Positions 42,394-51,027 of a stretch of DNA of 64,000 bases are shown in pieces. The notes beneath the pieces were generated by a model. It was given only the letters and a program-made list of their open reading frames with translations, had not been told where the DNA came from and did no database searches. A program made the translations under genes and the position numbers. The stretch is taken from positions 1-64,000 of the forward strand of contig NZ_JAKVIL010000004.1 of assembly GCF_022601675.1 (NCBI RefSeq), given 5' to 3'. Every line of letters begins with the position of its first letter. The first letter of the stretch is position 1. The DNA comes from Ancylobacter gelatini. Lineage in GTDB: Bacteria; Pseudomonadota; Alphaproteobacteria; Rhizobiales; Xanthobacteraceae.

Positions 42394-43730
42394 GCGTCGC
42401 CGCGCGCATCCTCGCTTCGATCCGGCCGCGCGCTCCGGTGTCGTTCGCGCGCCGCCGGATGGTTCGGCCGGTGCGCTACGCCGAGGACGGGTTTCGGGTC
42501 GCCTTTCAGGATGCGATCGACTTCCACCGGCAGAAGGTCCGTCTGCCCTCGCGCAGCTATCGCGATCTTGCCGGCAATGCGCATGACCGCGCCTTCGTCG
42601 TCGCCGGCGCGACCCGTGACGCGCTGCTTGCCGACCTGCACGGTGCGGTCGACAAGGCACTCACGGATGGGCTGACCCTCGCGCAATTCACCGAGCGCTT
42701 CGAGGAGATCGTCCAGCGCAACGGCTGGACCGGCTGGACCGGCGAGGACACCGCCGCCGGCCGCGCGTGGCGTGCGCGGGTGATCTATCAGACCAATCTG
42801 ACCACCGCGCACGCCGCCGGCCGCTACAAGCAGATGACGCACCCTGATGTCCTCAAGGTGCGGCCGTTCTGGATGTACCGCCATGGCGAGCGGCGCAAAC
42901 CGGCTAATCCTCGCCTTCAGCACCTCGCCTGGGACGGCAAGATCTGGCGCGCCAACGATCCGGTATGGCGCCGCATCTATCCGCCGAATGGCTGGTTCTG
43001 TTCCTGCGGTGTGCGCCCGCTCTCCCCGCGCGATCTCAAGCGCATGGGCCGGGAAGGGCCGGACCCGTCGCCGGAGCTAACGATGCGCCGGGTGCGTGAC
43101 CCTGCCACGGGCGAGTTGGTCGATGTGCCGGAAGGTATCGGCTTCGGCTGGGACCATGCGCCTGGCCGGGACTGGGCCGAGGGACTGGTGCCGCAGGAAA
43201 TGCAAAAGCCGCTCGACATTCTGCCGCCCGAGCTGCCGCGTTCCGAGCGGCCGCCGGTGCCGCCGGCACCGCCCGGACGCCCCTTTTCGGCTCCGAGCCT
43301 ACCCGGCGGTGACGATCCCGCCGAGTATGCGCGGGCATTCATGACCGAGTTCGGAGGTGATGTTGGGAAGGGGGTCGCGTGGCGCGATCCCGCCGGCCAC
43401 GTATTGGCACTGTCGGATGAATTGTTTCGGGCGGCATCGGGTGCATGGAAGGCGACGAAGCGAGGCCGCGATACCGAGGTACTCAAGCTCGCCGAGACGC
43501 TCAAGGACCCTGATGAAATATGGGTGAACTGGGCGCACGACGAAAATGGCCGGCCGTTTCTGCTGCGCTCTTATCTCCGCTGGGCTCCGGGTGGACAGGG
43601 ATTCGCGTTGTTCGAGTGGGCGGCGCGCGCCTGGCGCGGAGTCACCGCGTTCCCACCGGACCGGCCCGGCTATCTCGACAAGGAGAGGCGAGGCGCATTG
43701 CTTTGGCGCCGACCGGAAGAAAAGCCGTGA
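42390..43730 (+). CDS. Mu F-like head morphogenesis protein with PBECR2-type nuclease domain
   Basis: A 446-residue two-domain protein. Residues about 20-235 match the Mu F/SPP1 gp7 head protein: RVIYQTNLTTAHAAGRYKQM, RHGERRKPANPRLQHLAWDGKIW, YPPNGWFCSCGVRPLSPRDL. A Pro-rich linker follows. Residues 310-440 resemble the PBECR2 nuclease family (GVAWRDPAGHVLALSDELF, WKATKRGRD, DPDEIWVNW, LLRSYLRW), which belongs to the barnase/EndoU/colicin E5/RelE-like group. Minor head proteins of this family can enter the cell with DNA, so a nuclease payload is plausible but unproven. Confidence 0.88.
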   Translation: MSVAARILASIRPRAPVSFARRRMVRPVRYAEDGFRVAFQDAIDFHRQKVRLPSRSYRDLAGNAHDRAFVVAGATRDALLADLHGAVDKALTDGLTLAQFTERFEEIVQRNGWTGWTGEDTAAGRAWRARVIYQTNLTTAHAAGRYKQMTHPDVLKVRPFWMYRHGERRKPANPRLQHLAWDGKIWRANDPVWRRIYPPNGWFCSCGVRPLSPRDLKRMGREGPDPSPELTMRRVRDPATGELVDVPEGIGFGWDHAPGRDWAEGLVPQEMQKPLDILPPELPRSERPPVPPAPPGRPFSAPSLPGGDDPAEYARAFMTEFGGDVGKGVAWRDPAGHVLALSDELFRAASGAWKATKRGRDTEVLKLAETLKDPDEIWVNWAHDENGRPFLLRSYLRWAPGGQGFALFEWAARAWRGVTAFPPDRPGYLDKERRGALLWRRPEEKP

Positions 43731-43851
43731 GCGATATGGCGACCACCCCACCAATCGCACCGGTCGCAGCCTACTAGCGCGGGTGGCGCGTCGGCGGGCG
43801 ATCGACGGATCACGACCGCCGGCAAAATAGCACAGGGGAGTGAGCTGCACC

Positions 43852-44391
43852 ATGCTGGACCTGAGGATCAAGCTGGACGAGAAGGAACAGGCACGGGCTG
43901 ACAGCGTGCTCGGCGAGCTGGCCGACCGCGCCGAGAACATCGAAGGCGGCCTGCGTAATGTCGGTGAGGCGATCCTCCAGGTCACCGACGTGCTGTTCGA
44001 GACGCAGACCGATCCGCAGGGTCGGCCATGGGCACCGCTGGCGCTCACCACGATTATGCTGCGCGGCGGTTCCGGCCACATCCTCCAGGTTTCCGGCCGG
44101 CTGCGCAGATCGGCTAGCTACAACGTCGCCGGCAACGTGCTGCGCGTCGGGCTCAATGCCCCGCCCTATGACACGGTGCATCAGTTTGGCTCGACCCACG
44201 AAATCAACGCAAAGCCAGGCGGCGCGCTCAAGGTGCCTGTTGTCGGCAATGCGGGCTTCGGCTTCGTGCTCCGCGCCTCGGTGATCGTGTCGATCCCGGC
44301 GCGACCCATCATCGGCTTCGGGCCGCGTCACGAGGAGGCGTCCCGCGACGCGATCGAGGATTGGCTCGCGGTCGACGGACTGGGCGAATAG
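43852..44391 (+). CDS. Phage virion morphogenesis protein (Mu gpG-like)
   Basis: A 179-residue protein of the gpG/P2 gpS family that links head and tail. Typical segments are LQVTDVLFETQTDPQGRPWAPL and ILQVSGRLRRSASYNVAGNVLRVG, then VHQFGSTHEINAK and ARPIIGFGPRHEEA. The ATG at 43852 is chosen; GGGGAG lies 12 bases upstream and a GTG at 43840 is too close to it. The 121-base gap before it carries no convincing gene. Confidence 0.88.
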   Translation: MLDLRIKLDEKEQARADSVLGELADRAENIEGGLRNVGEAILQVTDVLFETQTDPQGRPWAPLALTTIMLRGGSGHILQVSGRLRRSASYNVAGNVLRVGLNAPPYDTVHQFGSTHEINAKPGGALKVPVVGNAGFGFVLRASVIVSIPARPIIGFGPRHEEASRDAIEDWLAVDGLGE

Positions 44392-44470
44392 AGCTACCCA
44401 TGAGGATGGCCCAGGAGGCCCATGGACAGGCCAGAGGGTGGCGAGATAGCCTGAAGCGGCGCGAGGGGCG

Positions 44471-44587
44471 TCAGATGGGCGTCAGAAACGCCGCAATCGC
44501 CCTTGCGCGCTTCAGGTAGACTTCGTCGCCGCCACTGAGCGGCTGACCGGTCGCGGGTCCGCCGATTTTTCGGCGCGGCTGCGACAT
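44471..44587 (-). CDS. Possible small antisense gene in the head intergenic region
   Basis: An open frame of 38 codons on minus (MSQPRRKIGGPATGQPLSGG, ending RAIAAFLTPI) with GC-rich third positions like real genes here. Its start lies within late dyad B. No ribosome site is convincing and no family is recognised. I list it because the 239-base gap 44392-44630 otherwise holds only dyad B and a short GCCGA/TCGGC hairpin. Confidence 0.25.
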   Translation of the reverse strand: MSQPRRKIGGPATGQPLSGGDEVYLKRARAIAAFLTPI

Positions 44588-44627
44588 CGTCGCGTCATGT
44601 ACTGAGGACGGCCTCGCTAGCGTCGCG
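44579..44627 (+). promoter_or_regulatory. Late dyad B (protease/head/tail block)
   Basis: CTGCGACATCGTCGCGTCA at 44579-44597, same pattern as dyads A and C. TGTACT at 44598-44603 sits where A has TTTAAT (4 of 6 to a -10). An extra GTCGCG at 44622-44627 starts 33 bases after the first, four bases before the gene I start at 44631. Confidence 0.72.
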
Positions 44628-44630
44628 ATC

Positions 44631-45785
44631 ATGACGAGAGCGACCCCGCCTGCCACCCGCACCATCGAAGTGTTCCGGCCCGGCACCCATGTCACCATGG
44701 GCGGCGAGGCGATCACCTTTTCGGCCGAGGACCTGCGCCAGCTCGCCGCGAACTACGACGCGGATGGCTCCCCGGCGCCGGTGGTGGTCGGCCATCCTTC
44801 CGTGGACGCGCCGGCCTATGCCTGGGCGCGCTCCTTCAGCTACGACGACCAGGCGGAGCGTCTTACCGCCGAAATCGGCGACATCGCGCCGGCCTTCGCC
44901 GAGGCGGTGCAGGCCAAGCGCTATCGCAAAGTGTCGCTCGCCTTCTTTCGCCCCACCGAGGCCGCCAATCCCAAGCCCGGCTCCTGGTATCCGCGTCATG
45001 TCGGTTTCCTCGGTGGCGCGGCGCCGGCCGTCACGGGGCTCAAAACCGTGTCGTTCGCCGGTGTCGCCGATCCGGTCACCGTCGAATTCGGCGGCGCCCG
45101 CGAGAGCGCCGGCCTGTTCCGCCGCATGCGCGAATTTCTGATCGAGAAATTCGGCGCGGAAGACGCCGATCGCGTGCTGCCGGACTACGAAATCCGCTGG
45201 CTTGACGATCTCGACACGCCGCCGGCTCTGCCTGCTCCCGCGCCGGCCTATGCCGCGCCTCCCGTGAAGGACCCGACCATGTCACACCCGACCGCGCCGG
45301 CCCCCAATCCGCCGGCCCCGCAGCCTCCCGTCGACTTCGCGGCCCGCGAGTCCCAGCTTGCCGCCCGCGAAAAAGCCATCGCCGATGCCGAGCGCGCGGC
45401 GCTCCACGGCGCCAACGTCGCCTTCGCGGCCGAACTGGCGCAGGCGGGCCGTGTGCTGCCGGCGCAGCAGGGTCGGCTGGTCGCCGCGCTCGATGCGCTG
45501 GCCGGCGGCAGCAATGCGCCGGTGAGCTTCGCCGCCGGTGAGGCGGCCGTCGCGCCGGTCGAGGCGCTCAAGACCATCCTCCGCGAGTTGCCGAAGGTGG
45601 TGCCGCTTGGCGGCACGCTGCCCAACGGCGACGCGCCGGCGGCCGAGCCGACCTTCGCCGCGCCGGATGGGCTCGCAGTCGACAGCGACCGCTCGGCGAC
45701 GCACGCCAAGGCGCTGGCTTATCAGCGCCAGCACCCCGGCACCGCCTATATCGACGCCGTGCGCGCCGTCGACCCGCGCGCCTAA
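44631..45785 (+). CDS. Phage protease/scaffold (Mu gpI-like)
   Basis: A 384-residue capsid maturation protease with the scaffold fused at its C-terminus. The protease part (residues 1-200) shows IEVFRPGTHVTMGGEAITFSAEDL, VVVGHPSVDAPAYAWARSF and KYRKVSLAFF-like family segments. Residues 217-384 are a Pro/Ala-rich, coiled-coil scaffold (FAARESQLAAREKAIADAERAAL) that can also be made alone from an internal start. First gene after late dyad B. Confidence 0.9.
   Translation: MTRATPPATRTIEVFRPGTHVTMGGEAITFSAEDLRQLAANYDADGSPAPVVVGHPSVDAPAYAWARSFSYDDQAERLTAEIGDIAPAFAEAVQAKRYRKVSLAFFRPTEAANPKPGSWYPRHVGFLGGAAPAVTGLKTVSFAGVADPVTVEFGGARESAGLFRRMREFLIEKFGAEDADRVLPDYEIRWLDDLDTPPALPAPAPAYAAPPVKDPTMSHPTAPAPNPPAPQPPVDFAARESQLAAREKAIADAERAALHGANVAFAAELAQAGRVLPAQQGRLVAALDALAGGSNAPVSFAAGEAAVAPVEALKTILRELPKVVPLGGTLPNGDAPAAEPTFAAPDGLAVDSDRSATHAKALAYQRQHPGTAYIDAVRAVDPRA
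45279..45785 (+). CDS. Nested scaffold protein (Mu gpZ-like), internal start
   Basis: A 168-residue in-frame product of the protease gene starting at ATG 45279. AAGGA at 45267-45271 lies seven bases upstream, an unexpectedly good ribosome site inside a gene. The product (MSHPTAPAPNPPAP then a coiled coil) equals the scaffold half. Mu makes gpZ from within gene I in the same way. Confidence 0.65.
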   Translation: MSHPTAPAPNPPAPQPPVDFAARESQLAAREKAIADAERAALHGANVAFAAELAQAGRVLPAQQGRLVAALDALAGGSNAPVSFAAGEAAVAPVEALKTILRELPKVVPLGGTLPNGDAPAAEPTFAAPDGLAVDSDRSATHAKALAYQRQHPGTAYIDAVRAVDPRA

Positions 45786-45818
45786 CCGCGCTTCATCCTC
45801 TCACTTGGAGTCGCCGCC

Positions 45819-46154
45819 ATGCACATGGGCAGCATCAGCACCCTCAAGACCACGGCCGTCGCGACCGGCGCCATCGACGAACGGCGTTTCGTGACCTTCG
45901 CCGACGCGCAGGCGGGCCTTGATGGCATCGTGAAGGGCGTCTCGGAGATGGCTGGCATTCCCGGCGACGCCATCCCGCTGACCCTTATCGGCGTCATCGA
46001 CATGGTCGCGGGCGGTGTCATCGCCCTCGGCGCCGAGGTGGTGTCCGATGCCAATGGCCGGCCGATCGCCAAGGGTGCCAACGTCAACGTCGCCGGCCGT
46101 GCGCTCAATGCCGCCGCTGCCGCCGGCGCCCGCGTCTCGATCCTCATCCGCTGA
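45819..46154 (+). CDS. Capsid cement/decoration protein (DUF2190-like)
   Basis: A 111-residue protein with the compact beta pattern of DUF2190 (ATGAIDERRFVTFADAQAG, MVAGGVIALGAEVVSDANGRPI, GRALNAAAAAGARVSILI). It lies between the scaffold and the major capsid genes, the usual place for cement proteins. Confidence 0.78.
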   Translation: MHMGSISTLKTTAVATGAIDERRFVTFADAQAGLDGIVKGVSEMAGIPGDAIPLTLIGVIDMVAGGVIALGAEVVSDANGRPIAKGANVNVAGRALNAAAAAGARVSILIR

Positions 46155-46192
46155 TCCCGCCGGCCTGACGCCGCGCAACCCGGAGACTTTCC

Positions 46193-47131
46193 ATGCCCGC
46201 CATGAACAGCCGTCAGGCCCAGGTGATCGATCCCATCCTGTCGACCCAGGCGCGCGGCTACACCAATCAGGAATTCATCGGTCACCGCATCCTGCCTTTC
46301 GCGGATATCCCGAACCGCTCGATGAAGGTAATCCGGTTCGGCAAGGATGCCTTCCGCCGCTACATGAACACGCGGCGTGCCCCCGGCGCCGAGACGATGC
46401 GCCTCCAGTTCGGCTATGCCAGCGATCCCGTCGCTCTTACGCAGGAAGCGCTCGAAGCGCTGGTGCCGGACGAAATCAGCGGCGATGCGCAACGCGTGCC
46501 CGGCATCGATCTCGCCAGCGTGTCGATCAATGCGGTGCAGGACATCATCGGGCTCGGCCGTGAAGTCGAGATCGCCGGCATGGTCCGTAACGCGGCGAAT
46601 TATGACGCCAATCACAAGGTTGCGCTCGCCGGCGCCGATAAGTGGTCCGACCCGGACAGCGATCCGGCGAAGGATGTGCGCGAGGCCCGCGAGGCCGTGC
46701 GCCGCTCGATCGGGCGTTATCCGAACGTTCTGGCCATCGGCCCGGATGTCTTCAATGCGCTGAGCGAGCACCCGAAGATCACGGCGCGCTTCGTCCACAC
46801 CAGCTCCGACAGCGTGACGGAGGCCATGCTGGCGAAGTACTTCAACCTCGACGAAGTCATCGTCGGCAAGGCGGTGGCCCTACCGGATACGGCGGCTGAC
46901 ACTGATTTGGCGGATGATGTGTGGGGCAATGACGCCCTGCTCTTCTACCGTGCCGGCTCCAACTTCCTCGTCCCCGCCTTCGGCTACACCTACCGCCTGT
47001 CCGGTTATCCGCTGGTCGAGCAGCCCTATTACGAGCGCAACCGTAAGAGCTGGGCCTATCCGGTCACGGAAGAGTACCGGCCTTATGTGACCGGCGCCGA
47101 GGGCGGCTTCCTGTTCCAGGGCGCGGCCTGA
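46193..47131 (+). CDS. Major capsid protein
   Basis: A 312-residue protein, most likely the HK97-fold coat. Segments such as PILSTQARGYTNQEFIGHRILPF, VREAREAVRRSIGRYPNVLAIGPDVFNAL and TEAMLAKYFNLDEVIVGKAV resemble capsid proteins annotated in Mu-like and related phages rather than Mu gpT itself. Position after protease, scaffold and cement genes supports the call. GGAGAC precedes the ATG. Confidence 0.85.
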   Translation: MPAMNSRQAQVIDPILSTQARGYTNQEFIGHRILPFADIPNRSMKVIRFGKDAFRRYMNTRRAPGAETMRLQFGYASDPVALTQEALEALVPDEISGDAQRVPGIDLASVSINAVQDIIGLGREVEIAGMVRNAANYDANHKVALAGADKWSDPDSDPAKDVREAREAVRRSIGRYPNVLAIGPDVFNALSEHPKITARFVHTSSDSVTEAMLAKYFNLDEVIVGKAVALPDTAADTDLADDVWGNDALLFYRAGSNFLVPAFGYTYRLSGYPLVEQPYYERNRKSWAYPVTEEYRPYVTGAEGGFLFQGAA

Positions 47132-47133
47132 CC

Positions 47134-47700
47134 ATGTCCAAGCCCGCCACCAAATCCACGCGGGCGCCGGCCAAGGCCGCGCCCGCCACCGATACCCCCC
47201 CGAGCGAAAAGTCCGGGCCGGTGGACGAGACTTTGTCGTCCACCGGCCGGGGCGAAGGCTCCGGGGAGGGTTCCGTGGCCCCGCAGCCGGCGAAGGTCGA
47301 CGCCGTGGGCGAACAGGCACAGCCGGAGGCCGGTGCGGTCGCCCCGGTGTCGGATGCGACGGGCGGCAGTCACGCTGATGGTGACGGCCACGAGCAGTCG
47401 GCGCCGGAAACCGGTCAGGCACCGGAGGACGGCTCGGCTGCGGCCGCCACCGATGCCGACACCCATCCCGCCGGCGCGCTGATCGAGGAGGCGCGCGTCG
47501 CGCGCGGTCCGACCGATGTCGAAGCGGAAGCCGGCAAGCCGGACGCCCCGATCCGGCTCACCTATCAGGTGCGCTCGCCGCTCCGTCACGATCGCCGGCG
47601 CTACAGTCCCGACGATCCCGACAGCAACACCATCGAGCTGACCGAGGCCGAGGCGGAGACGCTGATCGCCATCGGCGTGCTCGGCGATCCGATCAACTGA
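47134..47700 (+). CDS. Mu gp35-like head-tail region protein with acidic low-complexity N-terminus
   Basis: A 188-residue protein. The first 130 residues are Ala/Pro/Gly/Glu-rich and probably disordered. The last 50 (IRLTYQVRSPLRHDRRRYSPDD, then TIELTEAEAETLIAIGVL) form a small domain seen after capsid genes in Mu-like phages. Exact role unknown. Confidence 0.65.
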   Translation: MSKPATKSTRAPAKAAPATDTPPSEKSGPVDETLSSTGRGEGSGEGSVAPQPAKVDAVGEQAQPEAGAVAPVSDATGGSHADGDGHEQSAPETGQAPEDGSAAAATDADTHPAGALIEEARVARGPTDVEAEAGKPDAPIRLTYQVRSPLRHDRRRYSPDDPDSNTIELTEAEAETLIAIGVLGDPIN

Positions 47701-47710
47701 GCGTCAGAAC

Positions 47711-48169
47711 ATGCCCGCCACCCCGAAATATCTGACGGTCGCCGATTTCGTCGCTCGCCTCGGCGAGCGCGAGGCCGACGATCTCGCCGGCACCGGCCTT
47801 CGCGATGCGCGCGAGCTGAATCTCGACCTGCTGTCCGCGCACCTGGTGCACGCGGACGGGGTGATCGAGGGCTATGTCCGCGCCCGCTATCCGGCCGACT
47901 TCCTCGTGGTGCCGGAAATTCTGGCGGGCATCGCTCATGACATCGCGCGGTGGCGGCTGCGCGCCAAGGGTGGGCAGCAGACCGCCATGGCCGATACCGT
48001 CAAGGCACAGTACGACGCCGCCATGGCGCTGCTGCGCGATATCTCGGCCGGCCGCGTGACCCTGGACGTCAATGGCGACGGCACCAATCCCGAGCTCGGC
48101 GCCCACGCCGAGACCATGGGCGGCCGGATGCCGCCGGCCCGCATGGGCCGCGTTCTGGAGGGCTGGTGA
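47711..48169 (+). CDS. Head-tail connector protein (Mu gp36-like, DUF1320)
   Basis: A 152-residue helical protein of the DUF1320 family (YLTVADFVARLGEREADDLAG, VIEGYVRARYPADFLVVPEILAGIAHDIARWRL). The family is taken to close the head at the tail joint. It overlaps the next gene by one base. Confidence 0.87.
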   Translation: MPATPKYLTVADFVARLGEREADDLAGTGLRDARELNLDLLSAHLVHADGVIEGYVRARYPADFLVVPEILAGIAHDIARWRLRAKGGQQTAMADTVKAQYDAAMALLRDISAGRVTLDVNGDGTNPELGAHAETMGGRMPPARMGRVLEGW

Positions 48170-48657
48170 TGTCCAACGTCATCACGGCGATCGAGGACGC
48201 GATGGTCGCGCGGCTGATGGCCAAGCTGCCGCGCACATTCCGGCCCGCCGAATCCTTTCCCGACCAGGCCGAGAATTTCGACTTCCCCGTCTCGAATGAG
48301 GCGGCCTGCTATGTCCGCTATGACCGCTCGACATATGCCGGCCCGGATGCCGAACCTCGGCGCGCCTATGCGCCGATGCGCACGCTGTCCTTCGAGGTCA
48401 TCGTCCTGGTCCGCTCACTTCGCGGTGCGCAGGACGGGCGGGTCAGCTCCTATGACGCGCTTGAGGCCGTCCGCCTCGCGCTCCAGGGCCAGTCCTTCGG
48501 CGGCGCGACCGCGATGGCGCCGGCTGGCGACCAGCTCCAGGCACGCGATGCCGGCGTCTGGCGCTGGGCCATCCGCTTCACCTGCCGCGCCCCGGCCGTC
48601 GCGGTCGCCGATGCCGGCGAGCGTTCCACCATGCTCCAGCGCGCGGAGGCGTCATGA
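48169..48657 (+). CDS. Mu gp37-like tail terminator/joining protein (DUF1834)
   Basis: A 162-residue protein (ITAIEDAMVARLMAKLPRTF, LSFEVIVLVRSLRGAQDGR, YDALEAVRLALQGQSF). The pattern matches the gp37/DUF1834 family located between connector and sheath genes. Start from TGATG overlap. Confidence 0.8.
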   Translation: MSNVITAIEDAMVARLMAKLPRTFRPAESFPDQAENFDFPVSNEAACYVRYDRSTYAGPDAEPRRAYAPMRTLSFEVIVLVRSLRGAQDGRVSSYDALEAVRLALQGQSFGGATAMAPAGDQLQARDAGVWRWAIRFTCRAPAVAVADAGERSTMLQRAEAS

Positions 48658-48896
48658 GCCAGCAGGCATTCATCTGGCGCGGGCCGCATCAGGCCGCGTC
48701 GCTCCAGGACGCCCAGGGCGTCGTGCTCTGGGAGGGCCAGCTCGTGCCGGGCCGCAAGGTGACCGGCCTGCCGGTCGACCATCCGCATGTCGCGCAATGG
48801 GTCGGCGCGCGCCTGCTGGAGCCGGTCGCCATCGATGCGCCGGCCGAGCCGGCCGCCGAACCCGCCATCCGCCGCCGCGCCACCAAGGAGGGCTGA
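48654..48896 (+). CDS. DUF2635 (Mu gp38-like) small tail protein
   Basis: An 80-residue protein that precedes the sheath gene by three bases, as in Mu-like phages. The core (ASLQDAQGVVLWEGQLVPGRKVTGLPVDHPHVAQWV) fits DUF2635; the tail is Ala/Glu/Arg-rich. Function unknown. Confidence 0.7.
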   Translation: MSQQAFIWRGPHQAASLQDAQGVVLWEGQLVPGRKVTGLPVDHPHVAQWVGARLLEPVAIDAPAEPAAEPAIRRRATKEG

Positions 48897-48899
48897 TCC

Positions 48900-50174
48900 A
48901 TGGCCGAGAATTTTCACCACGGTCCCGAGATCATCGAGCACCTTGAGGGCAACAGCGTCGTCCGCGAGGTCAAGTCGGCGGTCACCTTCATCGTCGGCAC
49001 GGCGCCGATTCAGGAGGTCCATGACACCGCTGAGAAGCGAGCGGCCGTCACCAACGAGTTGGTCGTCATCCGCAGGCGCGAGCAGATCGAGGAGTTGCTC
49101 GGGCCGCGCATGGCCGGCTACTCGCTGCCGGAGGCCCTCGACGTCCACTTCAACAAGATCCAGTCCGGCAAGGGCGGCGGCACGATCGTCGCGGTCAACA
49201 TCTTCAATCCCGACCTTGCCGCGCACCAGGACGAGGGCGATCCCGACCCCAGCAAGGTGACGGCCGCCGATGCGATCGGCACCTACACTGCAGGGAAACC
49301 GAGCGGCTTCAAGCTGGCGCGCACGATGTTCAACCGGCTCGGCTTCTTCCCCAAGATCCTGGAAGCGCCGCGTCTGTCCGGCCTCGTCGGCGTGCGCGCC
49401 GAGATGGAGGTGCAGGCCAACGACCTGTCGGCGGTCTATCTCGCCGACCTGCCGGCCGGGCTGACCGTTCAGCAGGCGGTCGAGACGCGCGGCGCGACGG
49501 GAGCCTACAACACCAGCTCGTCGCGCGGCATCCTGCTCTATCCGCACCTCAAGGCCTATGATCCCGTCATCGACGACGTGGCGCTCCAGCCCTACAGCCA
49601 GCATTTCGCCGGCATGATGGTCGCGAGCGATCTGAGCTACGGCTACCACTATTCGCCGTCCAACCGGGCGATGTCCGACGTGCTCGGCCTGGAGCGAGAT
49701 TTGGAGTTCGTGCCCGGTCGCTATGACAGCGACCAGAACGCGCTGAACGAGGCCGGCATCGTCACCGCGATGAACTATTTCGGCTCGGGCTACCGGACGT
49801 GGGGCAACCGTAGCGCCGGTTTCCCGACCATGACCACGGCGCACCAGTTTATCCATGTGCGCCGCACGCTCGATATGATCCATGAGGCGGCGCTGTACTA
49901 CCTCATGGACAAGATCGACCGGCCGGCTACCAAGAACTTCCTCAACGACATCGAAGAGGACGTCGACGCTTTCCTGCGCAAGAAGGAAGGCGAAGGCGCG
50001 CTCTATGGCGGCACGTTCCGCTTCGATCGGACCAAGACCACCTCGGCCGACGCCACGGACGGGCGGTTCTACTACCGGCTGGACTGCATGCCAGTCGGCG
50101 TCACCGAGCGGATGACCGTCGACAGCTACCTCGACGCCTCGCTCGCCGCCTCCGCCCTCGGCCTCGCCGCCTGA
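48900..50174 (+). CDS. Contractile tail sheath protein (P2 FI-like)
   Basis: A 424-residue sheath protein. The start FHHGPEIIEHLEGNSVVREVKSAVTFIVGTAP and the end region NYFGSGYRTWGNRS, then HVRRTLDMIHEAALYYL are typical of P2/Mu-type sheaths. It contracts to push the tube through the host envelope. Shows that the phage is a myovirus. Confidence 0.95.
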   Translation: MAENFHHGPEIIEHLEGNSVVREVKSAVTFIVGTAPIQEVHDTAEKRAAVTNELVVIRRREQIEELLGPRMAGYSLPEALDVHFNKIQSGKGGGTIVAVNIFNPDLAAHQDEGDPDPSKVTAADAIGTYTAGKPSGFKLARTMFNRLGFFPKILEAPRLSGLVGVRAEMEVQANDLSAVYLADLPAGLTVQQAVETRGATGAYNTSSSRGILLYPHLKAYDPVIDDVALQPYSQHFAGMMVASDLSYGYHYSPSNRAMSDVLGLERDLEFVPGRYDSDQNALNEAGIVTAMNYFGSGYRTWGNRSAGFPTMTTAHQFIHVRRTLDMIHEAALYYLMDKIDRPATKNFLNDIEEDVDAFLRKKEGEGALYGGTFRFDRTKTTSADATDGRFYYRLDCMPVGVTERMTVDSYLDASLAASALGLAA

Positions 50175-50220
50175 AACCTCTGACGAGCGGCGAGCCTCAG
50201 GCCGCCGGATGGAGTGACCC

Positions 50221-50739
50221 ATGGACCCGATCAAGATCGGTCATGTCAGCAATGCCGACATGTACCTCGCCAACAACAAGCTTACCGGCCGCGTCAAGGA
50301 GTTCGATCCCGGCGACTTCTCGACCAAGGTCATCAGCCACGAGGCGCTCGGCATGATCGGCGTTATCGAGATCCCGGCGCGCGGCGTCGAGGCGATCGAG
50401 AGCTCGATCACTTTCGACTGGCTTGATCACGAGGTGGAGCGCCTGGTCATCAACCCGACCAAGGTCCATCGCTGGGCCATGCATTCCTATGTGGACGTGC
50501 ACGGGCCGGAAGGGGTGATCGCGGATGCGGGTCACCGTCTCATCACCACTGTCGGGCTCCAGTTCGTCGGTCGGTCGAGCTTCGGGCACACGCTGGGCGA
50601 GATGCTCAATCATGAGCTGGAGTGCCGGACCCAGTTCATTTCGCAGCGCATCAGCACGTCCGACGTGCCGATCCTCGAATATGACCCGTTCTCGGGAGTC
50701 TATCGCATCAACGGCGAAAACGTCTGGTCGGAGTACTGA
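50221..50739 (+). CDS. Major tail tube protein (P2 FII-like)
   Basis: A 172-residue tube protein following the sheath gene. Family features: [47 protein letters not shown] and [23 protein letters not shown] near the end. It forms the inner tube inside the sheath. Confidence 0.93.
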   Translation: MDPIKIGHVSNADMYLANNKLTGRVKEFDPGDFSTKVISHEALGMIGVIEIPARGVEAIESSITFDWLDHEVERLVINPTKVHRWAMHSYVDVHGPEGVIADAGHRLITTVGLQFVGRSSFGHTLGEMLNHELECRTQFISQRISTSDVPILEYDPFSGVYRINGENVWSEY

Positions 50740-50744
50740 TCGAG

Positions 50745-51023
50745 ATGTCGGACATCCCGAACGACCAACCGCTTTCCGACGCCGCCGCCGGCTTCGCCAA
50801 GGAGCAGCTCAAATCCTTCATCGAGCGTATCGAGCGCCTGGAGGAGGAGAAGAAGAGCATCGTCGAGGACATCAAGGATGTCTTCAGCGAAGCGAAGGGC
50901 ACCGGCTTCGACACCACAGCGCTGCGCGAGATCCTGCGCATCCGCAAACAGGACGCCGACCAGCGCGCCGAGCAAGAGGCGATCCTCGATCTCTATCTCC
51001 AGGCGCTCGGCATGGTGGGCTGA
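50745..51023 (+). CDS. GapR-like DNA-binding protein (DUF2312)
   Basis: A 92-residue protein that matches the GapR/DUF2312 pattern: [55 protein letters not shown]. In Caulobacter GapR binds overtwisted AT-rich DNA and helps replication. Here it lies between tail tube and tail assembly genes, so it would be made late. Hosts of this group carry their own GapR; the phage copy could act on packaging or host DNA topology. Confidence 0.88.
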   Translation: MSDIPNDQPLSDAAAGFAKEQLKSFIERIERLEEEKKSIVEDIKDVFSEAKGTGFDTTALREILRIRKQDADQRAEQEAILDLYLQALGMVG

Positions 51024-51027
51024 CGCC

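Noticed and set aside
43727-43777. A 16-codon frame (GTG start) after the F-like gene
   Set aside because: It overlaps the F stop as GTGA but is too short to support as a gene, and nothing about its sequence suggests a function.
48450-50234. A 594-codon open frame on minus opposite the tail sheath
   Set aside because: It is antisense to sheath and neighbouring tail genes with clear family motifs. Long shadow frames are expected in high-GC DNA, and its composition is His/Arg/Gly-rich with no domain.
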